A stretch of 64,000 nt of DNA from Dysgonomonas hofstadii (GTDB lineage Bacteria; Bacteroidota; Bacteroidia; Bacteroidales; Dysgonomonadaceae), in the NCBI RefSeq assembly GCF_014196915.1, contig NZ_JACIEP010000002.1:496001-560000 (forward strand). Direction: 5' to 3'. Both the position numbers and the translations under genes were made by a program. The notes beneath the pieces were generated by a model. It made no database searches. It was given only the letters and a program-made list of their open reading frames with translations, and was not told the origin of the DNA. Below, in pieces: positions 1 through 9,335 of the stretch. Each line of letters opens with the position of its first letter. Within the stretch, counting starts at the first letter, position 1.

Positions 1-1958
1 TCGGAAATGACCTGATAGAGCGGAAATTTATCTGGAACAAAGGAAATCTGATCACATACAGCCTGACCGACAAAAGTTCAGATCATTGCTGGCTGAACAA
101 AGTAAAATCTCCGGATTTTTCCATATCCAAAAACGCAGATAACATATCCAACTCATCTTATGCCTCGAAAGAAGTAAAAGAATCAGTCATTCATCCCGCT
201 TACCTTGAAATAACAGTCTCTTTTTCATTGGATAAGCTGGACATTAAAAGGGTATTTCGCATCTATAAAAACAGTCCCGCCATTGCTTGTAACACATATC
301 TAAAAGGCAGTATGGAAGTCACTCTGGATGGGAAGGTCACTAATCTGGCCGATATGAAAAACATAGAGTTCACCGAAGATATGAAGTCCAGACAGGTAAT
401 GGCCATACTAGACCAGATCAAACTGGACGGATTTCACTGGCAGACAAAAATAGTTGAATTTTATGACGTCACCGACTGGAACAACAACCTCGTTTTCGAA
501 AGTAATATAATACCTTATCGCAAAAATTCATATAAAGGAAACTTATTATTCGCACACAATACGGAGAATGACAAAGGCTTTTTCTTCTTGAAAGAAGCAC
601 CTTCATCAAGTGTTCAGTTGGCTTATAACGGATATGATTTTACCACCGAATTCGGACATTTTGTTGTAACCGGACTAGGCATGACCGAAAAAGACATCAG
701 AGTAGATGAATGGCGGAAAACATATGGCTGTGTAATCGGTGTCTATAGCGGTTCGGAACTGGATCAACTGATGGCTCTACGTAGTTATCAGAAAAATATC
801 AGGAAATTACTACCGGGCAGGGACGAAATGGTGATGATGAATACATGGGGCGACCGCAGCCAGGATTCTAAGGTAAATGAGAAATTCAGTCTGATAGAGG
901 TAGAAAAAGCCGCCAGACTCGGCATCACTCACTTTCAGATAGATGACGGATGGCAAGTCGGTAAAAGTCCCAATTCGGCTGTAGCAAAAGGATCTTTTAA
1001 AAACATCTGGGACAATCCCGATTACTGGAAACCCGATCCTGTGAAATATCCTAACGGGCTGCATCCAATCGTAAAAAGGGGGAAAGAACTGGGTGTTGAA
1101 ATATGTCTTTGGTTCAATCCAAGTGTTCAGCACGATTATGCCGATTGGGAAAAAGACGCTCAGGCTATGGTAGACCTATATAATGAGTATGACATCCGTA
1201 CTTTCAAAATAGATGGGCTAGCTATCCCGACCAAACAATCCGAAATCAACCTGCACAAGCTGTTCGACAAAGTGCTGAAAAAAACAAACAACAATGTTGT
1301 CTTTAATCTTGATGCGACTGCCGGACGCCGTGGAGGATATCATATGTTCAACGAATATGGCAATATATTTTTAGAGAATCGCTACACCGACTGGCAGAAC
1401 TATTATCCATACTGGACGCTACGAAATCTGTGGAAACTCTCGAAATATGTTCCTGCCGAAAAGCTTCAGATCGAATTCCTGAATAAATGGAGAAATACGG
1501 AAAAATATGGGAATGATATATTCGCTCCGGCGAACTATTCATTCGAATATCTTTTCGCAACCACCATGGCCGGGCAACCGCTGGCCTGGTTCGAGGGTAG
1601 CAGTTTGCCAGAAGAGGCCTTTGGTGTAAGCAAACTGATAAAAGCTTATAAGGAAATACAACATGATTTCCATACCGGAACCATATTACCTGTCGGAGAA
1701 GAACCATCCGGCAAATCGTGGACAGGGTTTCAGTCTGTAAAGGGAGATAAGGGATATTTTATCTTTTTCAGGGAGAATAATTCTAATGGAAAAGCTACTG
1801 TTGAAACATGGTTGCCCGAAAATATAAAAGTCAGATGCACGCCTGTTCTTGGAAATGGCAAGAACTTCGAGCAACAGACAGGACGTAAAGGATCACTGGA
1901 AATAGAACTGCCTGGAATCAATGACTTTGTGATGTACAAATATGAAATAATAAAATAA
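1..1958 (+). CDS. GH36-type alpha-galactosidase, 5' end missing
   Basis: The reading frame is open from base 3 with no start in the window, so the N-terminus lies upstream. The core shows the GH36/GH27 (clan GH-D) barrel: an NTWGD strand, the QIDDGWQ motif, and KIDG, whose Asp (codon at 1212) fits the catalytic nucleophile. A later RYTDWQNYYP segment (Asp codon at 1389) fits the acid/base. The enzyme would release alpha-linked galactose from pectic or hemicellulosic side chains, probably in the periplasm. The next gene begins 16 bases after the stop, so it opens the visible part of an enzyme operon. Some GH36-like proteins act on other alpha-glycosides, so the substrate is inferred from the family. 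Confidence 0.8.
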   Translation, partial: GNDLIERKFIWNKGNLITYSLTDKSSDHCWLNKVKSPDFSISKNADNISNSSYASKEVKESVIHPAYLEITVSFSLDKLDIKRVFRIYKNSPAIACNTYLKGSMEVTLDGKVTNLADMKNIEFTEDMKSRQVMAILDQIKLDGFHWQTKIVEFYDVTDWNNNLVFESNIIPYRKNSYKGNLLFAHNTENDKGFFFLKEAPSSSVQLAYNGYDFTTEFGHFVVTGLGMTEKDIRVDEWRKTYGCVIGVYSGSELDQLMALRSYQKNIRKLLPGRDEMVMMNTWGDRSQDSKVNEKFSLIEVEKAARLGITHFQIDDGWQVGKSPNSAVAKGSFKNIWDNPDYWKPDPVKYPNGLHPIVKRGKELGVEICLWFNPSVQHDYADWEKDAQAMVDLYNEYDIRTFKIDGLAIPTKQSEINLHKLFDKVLKKTNNNVVFNLDATAGRRGGYHMFNEYGNIFLENRYTDWQNYYPYWTLRNLWKLSKYVPAEKLQIEFLNKWRNTEKYGNDIFAPANYSFEYLFATTMAGQPLAWFEGSSLPEEAFGVSKLIKAYKEIQHDFHTGTILPVGEEPSGKSWTGFQSVKGDKGYFIFFRENNSNGKATVETWLPENIKVRCTPVLGNGKNFEQQTGRKGSLEIELPGINDFVMYKYEIIK

Positions 1959-1974
1959 ATAAGCTATAAACATA

Positions 1975-3762
1975 ATGAAACTGAAAGCAACTATTATTAT
2001 ACCAACCTTACTCTTGTGTCTGTTCTTTACAGATATCAAAGCACAGGGATTAATCACAAATGTTTACGGACGGAAAGTAACATCCCTTAACGGCAAATGG
2101 GATGCCATTGTCGACCTGTATGATCAGGGACGGAAAAATAAGATTTTTTTGAATAAAAAGCCCGAAGGTAAGACTGATTTCTACGAATATTCTTTCGAAG
2201 GCGGTCTACGGCTGAATGTTCCCTCCGACTGGAACAGCCAGATGCCCGAACTAAAGTATTACGAAGGTACAGTCTGGTATGCACGCAGATTCGATGCAGA
2301 AAAAGAAGCTGATAAACGTTTATTCCTTTACTTCGGAGCAGTCAGCTATCGTTGCCATATTTACCTCAACGGAAAGGAAATAGGTAAACACGAAGGCGGA
2401 TTCACACCTTTCCAGATAGAAGTAACTGACCTGATAAAAAACACAGACAACTTTCTTGCTGTGGAAGTAAATAATACCCGTACCGTTGATGCTATCCCTG
2501 CTATGGCTTTCGACTGGTGGAATTATGGTGGAATTACCCGTGATGTATTTCTAGTAAGTACACCGAAAGTATTTATCGAGGATTATTTTATACAACTGGA
2601 TAAATACAAAACCGATAAGATCGACATGCGTATCAGTTTATCTGAAAAGGTAGCTAACGCAAATATACAAGTAGAAATACCAGAACTTAAGATTAAACAA
2701 AATCTGACAACTGACAGCCAAGGCTTCGCACAGGCTTCTGTTAATGTAAAAAAACTGGAACGCTGGTCTCCCGAATCACCGAAGCTTTATAAAGCCATTA
2801 TCTCTTCTGATAATGATAAGGTCGAAGAAATGATCGGCTTCCGCAATATATGGGTAAAAGGAGAAGACGTATATCTGAATGACAAGCCGATTTTCCTTAA
2901 ATCGATCGCGTTCCACGAAGAAATACCTCAACGTAAAGGGCGTGCATTTTCAGAATCAGACGCCGTTATGCTCCTATCAGAAGCTAAAGCTTTAGGTTGT
3001 AACATGATCCGCCTGGCACATTATCCGCAGAATGAATACACGGTTCGTATGGCAGAAAAGATGGGTTTCCTGCTATGGGAAGAAATACCGATCTGGCAGG
3101 GAATAGATTTCGAAAATGAAGAAACAAAGCAAAAAGCAGGTAATATGATAAAAGAGATGGTAACGCGTGACAAAAACCGTTGTGCCCTCGCTTTCTGGGG
3201 AGTAGCCAATGAAACACAGCCGTCAGCACCAAGAAACGAGTTTTTAAAATATCTGATCGGCAGTGTTAAAGACATTGATACTACACGACTGATAACAGCT
3301 GCTTTCGACCTTGTTCGCTTCAATAGGGACAGGCAGGTCTTTGTAATGGACGATCCATTCATCAAGGAACTCGATGTAGTAGCCGTTAATAAATACATGG
3401 GTTGGTATCATCAATGGCCTGTAACTCCAGATAAGGCAACATGGGATGTAGCCAAAGGACAACCGTTAATCATATCTGAATTCGGCGGAGAAGCTCTTTA
3501 TGGAAGAACAGGGGATGCTGACATTGTAAGCTCATGGAGTGAAGATTATCAGGCAACGCTTTTCAGGGATAATCTGGAAATGTTCAAGCATATACCGAAT
3601 CTAAGGGGAACAAGCCCATGGATATTATTTGACTTCCGCTCCCCATTCCGTTTCCACCCCACTAATCAGGAAGACTGGAACAGAAAAGGCATGGTATCGG
3701 ATCAGGGATATAGAAAAAAAGCCTGGTATCTGATGAAAGAGTATTATGACAATATAAAATAA
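1975..3762 (+). CDS. GH2 beta-glucuronidase/beta-galactosidase-like enzyme, secreted
   Basis: A 595-residue GH2 glycoside hydrolase with an N-terminal signal peptide ending near DIKAQG. The order is jelly-roll sugar-binding domain (about residues 60-195), immunoglobulin-like domain, then TIM barrel. Glu413 in GVANETQ fits the acid/base and Glu502 in ISEFGGE fits the nucleophile. The length of about 600 residues and the VNKYMGWY and ISEFG segments resemble bacterial beta-glucuronidases more than LacZ. The downstream neighbours, a GH88 unsaturated glucuronyl hydrolase and a CE15 glucuronoyl esterase, also point to glucuronic-acid-bearing glycans. The GH88 gene follows after 8 bases. The exact sugar is not settled by sequence. 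Confidence 0.82.
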   Translation: MKLKATIIIPTLLLCLFFTDIKAQGLITNVYGRKVTSLNGKWDAIVDLYDQGRKNKIFLNKKPEGKTDFYEYSFEGGLRLNVPSDWNSQMPELKYYEGTVWYARRFDAEKEADKRLFLYFGAVSYRCHIYLNGKEIGKHEGGFTPFQIEVTDLIKNTDNFLAVEVNNTRTVDAIPAMAFDWWNYGGITRDVFLVSTPKVFIEDYFIQLDKYKTDKIDMRISLSEKVANANIQVEIPELKIKQNLTTDSQGFAQASVNVKKLERWSPESPKLYKAIISSDNDKVEEMIGFRNIWVKGEDVYLNDKPIFLKSIAFHEEIPQRKGRAFSESDAVMLLSEAKALGCNMIRLAHYPQNEYTVRMAEKMGFLLWEEIPIWQGIDFENEETKQKAGNMIKEMVTRDKNRCALAFWGVANETQPSAPRNEFLKYLIGSVKDIDTTRLITAAFDLVRFNRDRQVFVMDDPFIKELDVVAVNKYMGWYHQWPVTPDKATWDVAKGQPLIISEFGGEALYGRTGDADIVSSWSEDYQATLFRDNLEMFKHIPNLRGTSPWILFDFRSPFRFHPTNQEDWNRKGMVSDQGYRKKAWYLMKEYYDNIK

Positions 3763-3770
3763 TCTGAAAA

Positions 3771-4967
3771 ATGAAGAAAATAATTATATACGCATTAGCC
3801 GCAATTGTATTTTGCGCTTGTAATGATAAGCCAAAAACTTCGGACAAAGAAGCATTATTATCTATTGTTGACAGCGCTTTGGCCTTTGCAGAAAAGCAAT
3901 CTTTGCTAATGGCACAAAAATACGAAAATCAGGAAGGCAGGCTACCCCGCAGTTATGAGAACGGAGAGGATATTTCATCCGATTCACGCTGGTGGTGCAG
4001 TGGTTTCTATCCCGGAGTATTATGGTATTTGTATGAGAATGACAAGAATCCGGAGATATTGAAATACGCCAAACTTTACACCGACAGGGTGGAAAGGGAA
4101 AAATACACAACAGATAACCACGATGTGGGCTTTATGCTGTATTGCAGCTTTGGTAACGGCCTGCGCCTGACGGGAGATGAGCATTATAAAGAAGTGTTGC
4201 TGACAGGGGCAAAGTCTCTGGCAACCCGCTATAATGCGAATGTAGGATTGATCCGTTCGTGGGATCATAACAAGGATAAATGGCAATATCCGGTTATTAT
4301 AGACAATATTATGAATTTGGAATTGTTGTTATGGGCTGCTAAACAATCAGGTGATTCTACATTTAAGGAAATATCCCTTTCGCACGCAGACAAGACGATT
4401 ATAAATCATTTCCGTCCCGATTACAGTTCTTACCATGTAGTATCATACGATACTATTACAGGAGAACCACATCTGAAACAAACCCATCAGGGTTATTCCG
4501 ATGAATCTTCGTGGAGCCGTGGACAGGCATGGGGACTGTACGGATATACATACCTGTACAGGGAAACTAAAGATAAACGCTATCTGGAACAGGCGAAGAA
4601 TATAGCAAACTATATAATAAATCACCCAAATATGCCGAAAGACTATATTCCTTACTGGGATTTTGATACACCAGAAATACCGGATACTCCGCGTGATGCC
4701 TCGGCAGCCTGCATTATAGCTTCGGCGCTTGTCGAATTAAGTGATTATGTAGATGCAGACCTGTCAAAAAAATACATGGATATTGTAGAGAAACAAATAA
4801 GCACACTGGCATCACCCGGGTATACGGCTAATCCGGGAGAAAACGGATGCTTTATTCTGAAGCACAGCACAGGAGGTTATCCATTCAAGTCGGAAGTCGA
4901 TGCACCTCTTACATATGCTGATTATTATTATCTGGAGGCACTAACCAGATTGAAAAAGAAACTGTAA
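3771..4967 (+). CDS. GH88 unsaturated glucuronyl hydrolase, lipoprotein
   Basis: A 398-residue protein that begins with a lipoprotein signal (lipobox FCAC), so it is probably membrane-anchored. Family GH88 removes the 4,5-unsaturated uronic acid left at the non-reducing end by polysaccharide lyases, using vinyl-ether hydration. Asp118 in NHDVGF and Asp178 in IIDNIMNLE match the two catalytic aspartates of the family, and tryptophan-rich (alpha/alpha)6-barrel segments such as SRWWCSGFYPG and SSWSRGQAWG are present. It sits between a GH2 and a CE15 gene, 8 and 12 bases away, within one operon. The product would feed the KduI/KduD route encoded further along. Confidence 0.88.
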   Translation: MKKIIIYALAAIVFCACNDKPKTSDKEALLSIVDSALAFAEKQSLLMAQKYENQEGRLPRSYENGEDISSDSRWWCSGFYPGVLWYLYENDKNPEILKYAKLYTDRVEREKYTTDNHDVGFMLYCSFGNGLRLTGDEHYKEVLLTGAKSLATRYNANVGLIRSWDHNKDKWQYPVIIDNIMNLELLLWAAKQSGDSTFKEISLSHADKTIINHFRPDYSSYHVVSYDTITGEPHLKQTHQGYSDESSWSRGQAWGLYGYTYLYRETKDKRYLEQAKNIANYIINHPNMPKDYIPYWDFDTPEIPDTPRDASAACIIASALVELSDYVDADLSKKYMDIVEKQISTLASPGYTANPGENGCFILKHSTGGYPFKSEVDAPLTYADYYYLEALTRLKKKL

Positions 4968-4979
4968 AGGAGACCTGAT

Positions 4980-6245
4980 ATGAAAAAAGTGTTATTAGCA
5001 TCACTTTTCTTTTTACAAGTCCTTCTTTTTTGGGGGCAGGAACCTAACTACGATGAGTCGAAAGTCCCGTCTTTTATATTGCCCGATCCGCTAATAATGG
5101 AAAACGGTGAAATAGTAACGACAAAGGAAGAATGGATAGAAAAACGAAGACCTGAGATTTTAAATCTGTTTGAAACATACGTCTACGGGAAATCGCCGGA
5201 AAAACCAGCAAATCTGCATTTCGAGGTATTATCGGAAGACCATTATGCACTAAGCAATATGGCGACACGTAAGGAAATCGCAGTTTATTTCACAGAGAGT
5301 GATGAGCATTACATGACAATACTAATGTATATCCCAAATAAGCGTAACGGAGCAGTGCCACTTTTCTTCGGCCTCAATTTTAAAGGAAATCACACAATAT
5401 ATGATGATCCGGATATAACCGAATCTGTAACCCGCATGGAACCGCGTGACGGAGGAAGTGAGATTCGTCCGAACGCATTCAAAAGAGGGGAAGCCTCTTC
5501 TCGCTGGCCAGTGGAAATGCTGATAGCCAATGGCTATGGGCTGGCAACGGTTTACCGTGGTGATATAGATCCCGATTATGATGATGGCTTTCAGAATGGA
5601 GTACATCCTTTATTCTATAAAGACGGACAGACAAAACCTAAGGCGGACGAATGGGGAACACTGGCCGCATGGGCATGGGGATTGAGTTGCGCGATGGATT
5701 ATTTTGAAACGGATGAAGATATCGATGCTTCTAAAGTCGCCGTCTTCGGGCATTCCCGCCATGGAAAAACTGCTCTTTGGACAGGAGCAATAGATCAACG
5801 CTTTGCTATGGCTATCTCCAATGATTCAGGTTGTGGGGGAGCAGCTTTGTCGAGAAGAAAATACGGAGAAACTGTAAGCAAGATAAACAAGCTCTTCCCT
5901 CATTGGTTCTGTGAGAACTTTAAGCAATACTCAGACAATGAAGATAAACTCCCGGTCGACCAGCATCAGTTAATCGCATTAATGGCTCCACGCCCGGTTT
6001 ATATAGCCAGTGCAATAGAGGACAGATGGGCTGATCCGAAAGGTGAGTTTTTGTCCGGAGTATTCGCCACTCCGGTTTATGAACTATTCGGGCAGGATGG
6101 ATTGCCTATTAAAGATATGCCGGATGTAGATTCTCCCGTGATAGACGGATATATAGGTTACCATGTGCGGACAGGCGATCATGATATTAATTTATACGAC
6201 TGGCAACAGTTTGTAAAGTTTGCAGATAAATATTTAAAGAAGTAA
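4980..6245 (+). CDS. CE15 glucuronoyl esterase-like alpha/beta hydrolase
   Basis: A 421-residue secreted protein (signal ending near FWGQE). Family CE15 cleaves esters between glucuronic acid carboxyl groups and alcohols, such as lignin-xylan cross-links or methyl glucuronate. The nucleophile motif is GHSRHGK with Ser259, the bacterial variant of the family motif. The downstream YIASAIEDRW segment may carry the acidic residue, and His401 in GDHDIN fits the catalytic histidine. It is the last gene of a close-packed group; a 222-base gap follows. Its pairing with GH88 and GH2 glycosidases suggests it unmasks esterified uronates. An acetyl-ester activity cannot be excluded. Confidence 0.82.
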   Translation: MKKVLLASLFFLQVLLFWGQEPNYDESKVPSFILPDPLIMENGEIVTTKEEWIEKRRPEILNLFETYVYGKSPEKPANLHFEVLSEDHYALSNMATRKEIAVYFTESDEHYMTILMYIPNKRNGAVPLFFGLNFKGNHTIYDDPDITESVTRMEPRDGGSEIRPNAFKRGEASSRWPVEMLIANGYGLATVYRGDIDPDYDDGFQNGVHPLFYKDGQTKPKADEWGTLAAWAWGLSCAMDYFETDEDIDASKVAVFGHSRHGKTALWTGAIDQRFAMAISNDSGCGGAALSRRKYGETVSKINKLFPHWFCENFKQYSDNEDKLPVDQHQLIALMAPRPVYIASAIEDRWADPKGEFLSGVFATPVYELFGQDGLPIKDMPDVDSPVIDGYIGYHVRTGDHDINLYDWQQFVKFADKYLKK

Positions 6246-6467
6246 GAAAAATAGAAATTAGTATGACTTGGGAAAACTATGTAAGAAAATCGAAAAGAGC
6301 AATATCACAGGCAAATAGGGTAAAGCCTTTGGTGTTTTTATAACTAAGTTTGTTATCTCTCTATCCTATCTAAGACAGTCTAAAAAAACAATTGTCCAGG
6401 AACAAATTAAAAGACATTCTTACATTAACCTTTGATGAATATAAATAATAACTAAGATATATAAAAC

Positions 6468-9197
6468 ATGAACAACAGGATGCAATGTTTAAAGATTGTA
6501 TTTACAGTGTTACTCCTTTTACAGGTCTTCACTGCTAAGGGACAAACCCAAACCATCGATTTGTCCGGTGTCTGGCGATTCCAGACCGATGTGATGGACT
6601 TCCGCCGGGGATCATTATCGCCACGTTACAACCACGAGTTGCAGGAAACTATTACCCTGCCAGGGATTACCGACGATTATAAAATCGGTTATAAAGTTCC
6701 CTACAAATATATCGACCGCCTGACACGCAAATACGAGTATATGGGCCCGGCGTGGTATCAACGTGATATAGAGATTCCCAAAGAATGGAAAGGCAAGCGC
6801 ATCTTCATGTATTTCGAACGTACGCACTGGCTCAGTTCCATCTATGTGGACACAAAGGAAGTCAGCAAAATAGATTACATCAGTATACCGCACAACCATG
6901 ATCTGACGGATTTTGTCACTCCCGGCAAAACACACCGTTTTACTGTCTGCATCGACAACCGTTACCAGTATAATACCCATAAATGGAACCATGCCCATAC
7001 GGAATTTACCCAGATTAACTGGAATGGTATACTAGGTGAAATAAAACTGGTCGCCATCGATCCTGTTTATATCGACGATCTGCAGGTATATCCCGATATC
7101 GCAGACAATAGTATCAAAGTAAAAATGCAGGTAAATAATTATACGAAGAAAGAAGTAACAGGAACAGCTACTTTTAATATAAATGGAGAGAATTACACTA
7201 TAAATAAAGAAGTTGCCATAAATGGAAACGATTCTGTTATTTCAATTGAAGATGTGATACAATTAGGAAAAAACATAAAGCTTTGGGACGAATTCAATCC
7301 GAATATATATAAGATCACATGCCAATTAAACACAAGTACTGATAAAGCAAAATACCAGCATGAAAAATCAGCTGATTTTGGTATGCGGGAAGTAAAGCAA
7401 GGCAAGAATCATGTATTGATAAATAACCGTCCTGTCCATCTGCGAGGCAATGTGGAAAACGCTGTTTTCCCAAAAACAGGCTATGCTCCTGTTGAAGATG
7501 CAGAATGGGAAAGGATCATGTTATTGATGAAGGATTACGGATTGAATCACCTGCGTTTCCATTCCTGGTGCCCACCTAAAGCGGCTTTCCGTATGGCGGA
7601 CAAACACGGTATCTACTTTGAAGTGGAAATGCCAATGTGGGGCAAGGATGCCGAACCGGACGAAGCTCGTTATAACTTCTTCCGTCGCGAGATGCGTGCG
7701 ATACTCAAAGAATATGGCAATCATCCTTCATTCGTGCTGTATTGCAATGGAAATGAAATTACCGGAAACTTCGACTTTATAGAAGAACTGACAGCAGCAG
7801 GACGTGAACTGGACAGTCGTCATCTGTTTAGTGGTTCAACTGCACGCACCAGGGTAAAATCAGACCAGTACTATGTGTCGCAACAGACGAATAAAGGTCC
7901 TGTGAAAGTATACGAAGGTATGCCGAACACCGATTGGGACAGAAATAAAGAATCGGATGTGGATGTGCCTGTTATTTCACACGAATCGGGGCAGCGCTGT
8001 GTTTACCCAGACTTCCGTGAGATAGAAAAATACGCAAACAGCCCTGTCGAAGCCCGCAACTTCGAAGTATTTCGCGACATGCTGAAAGCAAACGGCATGG
8101 GCGACCAGGCGTATGACTTCTTTAAGGCTTCGGGAGCATTAACCATAGTTGAGTATAAGGCAGTAATAGAAGCTCTTCTGCGTTCATCAAAATCGGCAGG
8201 CTTCCAGCTTCTTTCTATAAATGACTTCCCCGGACAGGGCTATGCCCCGGTAGGTATTCTCGATCCGTTCTGGGATTCGAAAGGATTAGTCACACCTGAA
8301 AAATTCAGAGAATTCTGCGCTCCGACTGTAGCTTTACTCCGTTACGAAAAAAGTTCTTATTTCAACGATGAAATATTTACAGGTAATGCCGAAATCTATA
8401 ATTTCAGCAATTCAGGAATCAAAAACGCAAAAATAAAATGGTCGTTGACAGACAGCAATGGTAAAACACTGAAGAAAGGAAATCTGAAAACCCAGACAAT
8501 TGGTAATGACGATGTATTCCCTGTAGGAGAATTCACATTCGACCTGAAAAGAATTACTTCTCCACAGCAACTGACCGTACATCTGTCTGTTAACGACAAT
8601 ATAAAAAACAGTTGGAATATCTGGGTGTATCCCAAAAATGAGACATTGATGACTTCGACAGACGATGTGCTCTATACCACTGTGTACGATGACAAGGCAA
8701 AACAGCAACTGGCTCAGGGCAAAAATGTAGTATTACTTCCGGCTCCGAATAAGGTAAAGGGCCGTAAATCAGTCTTTCACAACCATTTCTGGAACCCGAT
8801 CATGTTTGCATGGCCGCCAATGACAATCGGTTGCCTGATACATAACGATCAGCCTGTATTCAACGATTTCGTAACATCATACCATACCGATTGGCAATGG
8901 TGGGATATCCTCAACAATGCCAAAGTGATAGAGATGCAGAATAGCCCTCAGGAGCTAAGACCTTTTATACAGGTAATAGATGCTTATGACAACAACCAGA
9001 AACTGGGTATCGGATTCGAAGCGAAAGTAAACGGCGGAAATCTTCTGGTTCTGGCTGTCGACACAAAGAAAGACATGGAAAACCGCCCTGCTACAAGACA
9101 ATTACTGGAAAGTATCGATAAATATGTAAAGAGTGACAAATTCAATCCGCAGGTAAAAGTGGAAGAATCGTTTATCCAATCGTTTCTGATGAAATAA
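6468..9197 (+). CDS. GH2 beta-glycosidase, large secreted form
   Basis: A 909-residue GH2 protein with a signal peptide ending near TAKGQ. An N-terminal sugar-binding jelly roll (including GVWRFQ and AWYQRDIEIP), an immunoglobulin-like domain, and a barrel with Glu430 in CNGNEITG (acid/base) and Glu506 in SHESGQ (nucleophile) are visible. About 300 extra C-terminal residues form probable additional beta-sandwich domains and include a FHNHFWNP region. The LSINDFPGQGYAPVG segment is typical of long Bacteroidales GH2 enzymes of uncertain specificity. A 222-base gap separates it from CE15, and a hairpin terminator follows, so it may be its own transcription unit. Substrate unknown; a beta-galactoside or beta-glucuronide is likely. 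Confidence 0.8.
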   Translation: MNNRMQCLKIVFTVLLLLQVFTAKGQTQTIDLSGVWRFQTDVMDFRRGSLSPRYNHELQETITLPGITDDYKIGYKVPYKYIDRLTRKYEYMGPAWYQRDIEIPKEWKGKRIFMYFERTHWLSSIYVDTKEVSKIDYISIPHNHDLTDFVTPGKTHRFTVCIDNRYQYNTHKWNHAHTEFTQINWNGILGEIKLVAIDPVYIDDLQVYPDIADNSIKVKMQVNNYTKKEVTGTATFNINGENYTINKEVAINGNDSVISIEDVIQLGKNIKLWDEFNPNIYKITCQLNTSTDKAKYQHEKSADFGMREVKQGKNHVLINNRPVHLRGNVENAVFPKTGYAPVEDAEWERIMLLMKDYGLNHLRFHSWCPPKAAFRMADKHGIYFEVEMPMWGKDAEPDEARYNFFRREMRAILKEYGNHPSFVLYCNGNEITGNFDFIEELTAAGRELDSRHLFSGSTARTRVKSDQYYVSQQTNKGPVKVYEGMPNTDWDRNKESDVDVPVISHESGQRCVYPDFREIEKYANSPVEARNFEVFRDMLKANGMGDQAYDFFKASGALTIVEYKAVIEALLRSSKSAGFQLLSINDFPGQGYAPVGILDPFWDSKGLVTPEKFREFCAPTVALLRYEKSSYFNDEIFTGNAEIYNFSNSGIKNAKIKWSLTDSNGKTLKKGNLKTQTIGNDDVFPVGEFTFDLKRITSPQQLTVHLSVNDNIKNSWNIWVYPKNETLMTSTDDVLYTTVYDDKAKQQLAQGKNVVLLPAPNKVKGRKSVFHNHFWNPIMFAWPPMTIGCLIHNDQPVFNDFVTSYHTDWQWWDILNNAKVIEMQNSPQELRPFIQVIDAYDNNQKLGIGFEAKVNGGNLLVLAVDTKKDMENRPATRQLLESIDKYVKSDKFNPQVKVEESFIQSFLMK

Positions 9198-9259
9198 CAA
9201 ATAGTTTATCTATAACATAAACATAGATGAGAGGTAGAGGTATTAAGTATTGAGATTGT

Positions 9260-9321
9260 AAAAAGGTGGCATCGTAAAAAACATTGATAAAATCAATATG
9301 TCACGCCTGTCACCTTTTTTT
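9260..9321 (+). terminator. Rho-independent terminator after the large GH2 gene
   Basis: AAAAAGGTGGCA at 9260-9271 pairs with TGTCACCTTTTT starting at 9308 (one G-T wobble), enclosing a smaller ATTGAT/ATCAAT hairpin, and ends in a run of seven T. It ends 14 bases before the next start codon. Its right arm is also copy A of the 9-bp repeat family described below. Confidence 0.6.
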
Positions 9322-9323
9322 AA
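9299..9323 (+). repeat. 9-bp duplicated-unit repeat, copy A
   Basis: TGTCACGCC followed directly by TGTCACCTT and more T, then AA. The hexamer TGTCAC recurs at a period of exactly 9 and ends in a T run. It lies just upstream of the GH35-like gene and matches the layout of copies B to E. Confidence 0.55.
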
Positions 9324-9335
9324 CATTTACATCTT

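Noticed and set aside
6345-6352. TAAGTTTG before the large GH2 gene as a promoter
   Set aside because: It fits the -7 consensus, but the nearest TTTG is only 13 bases upstream and the leader would be over 100 bases; support is too weak.
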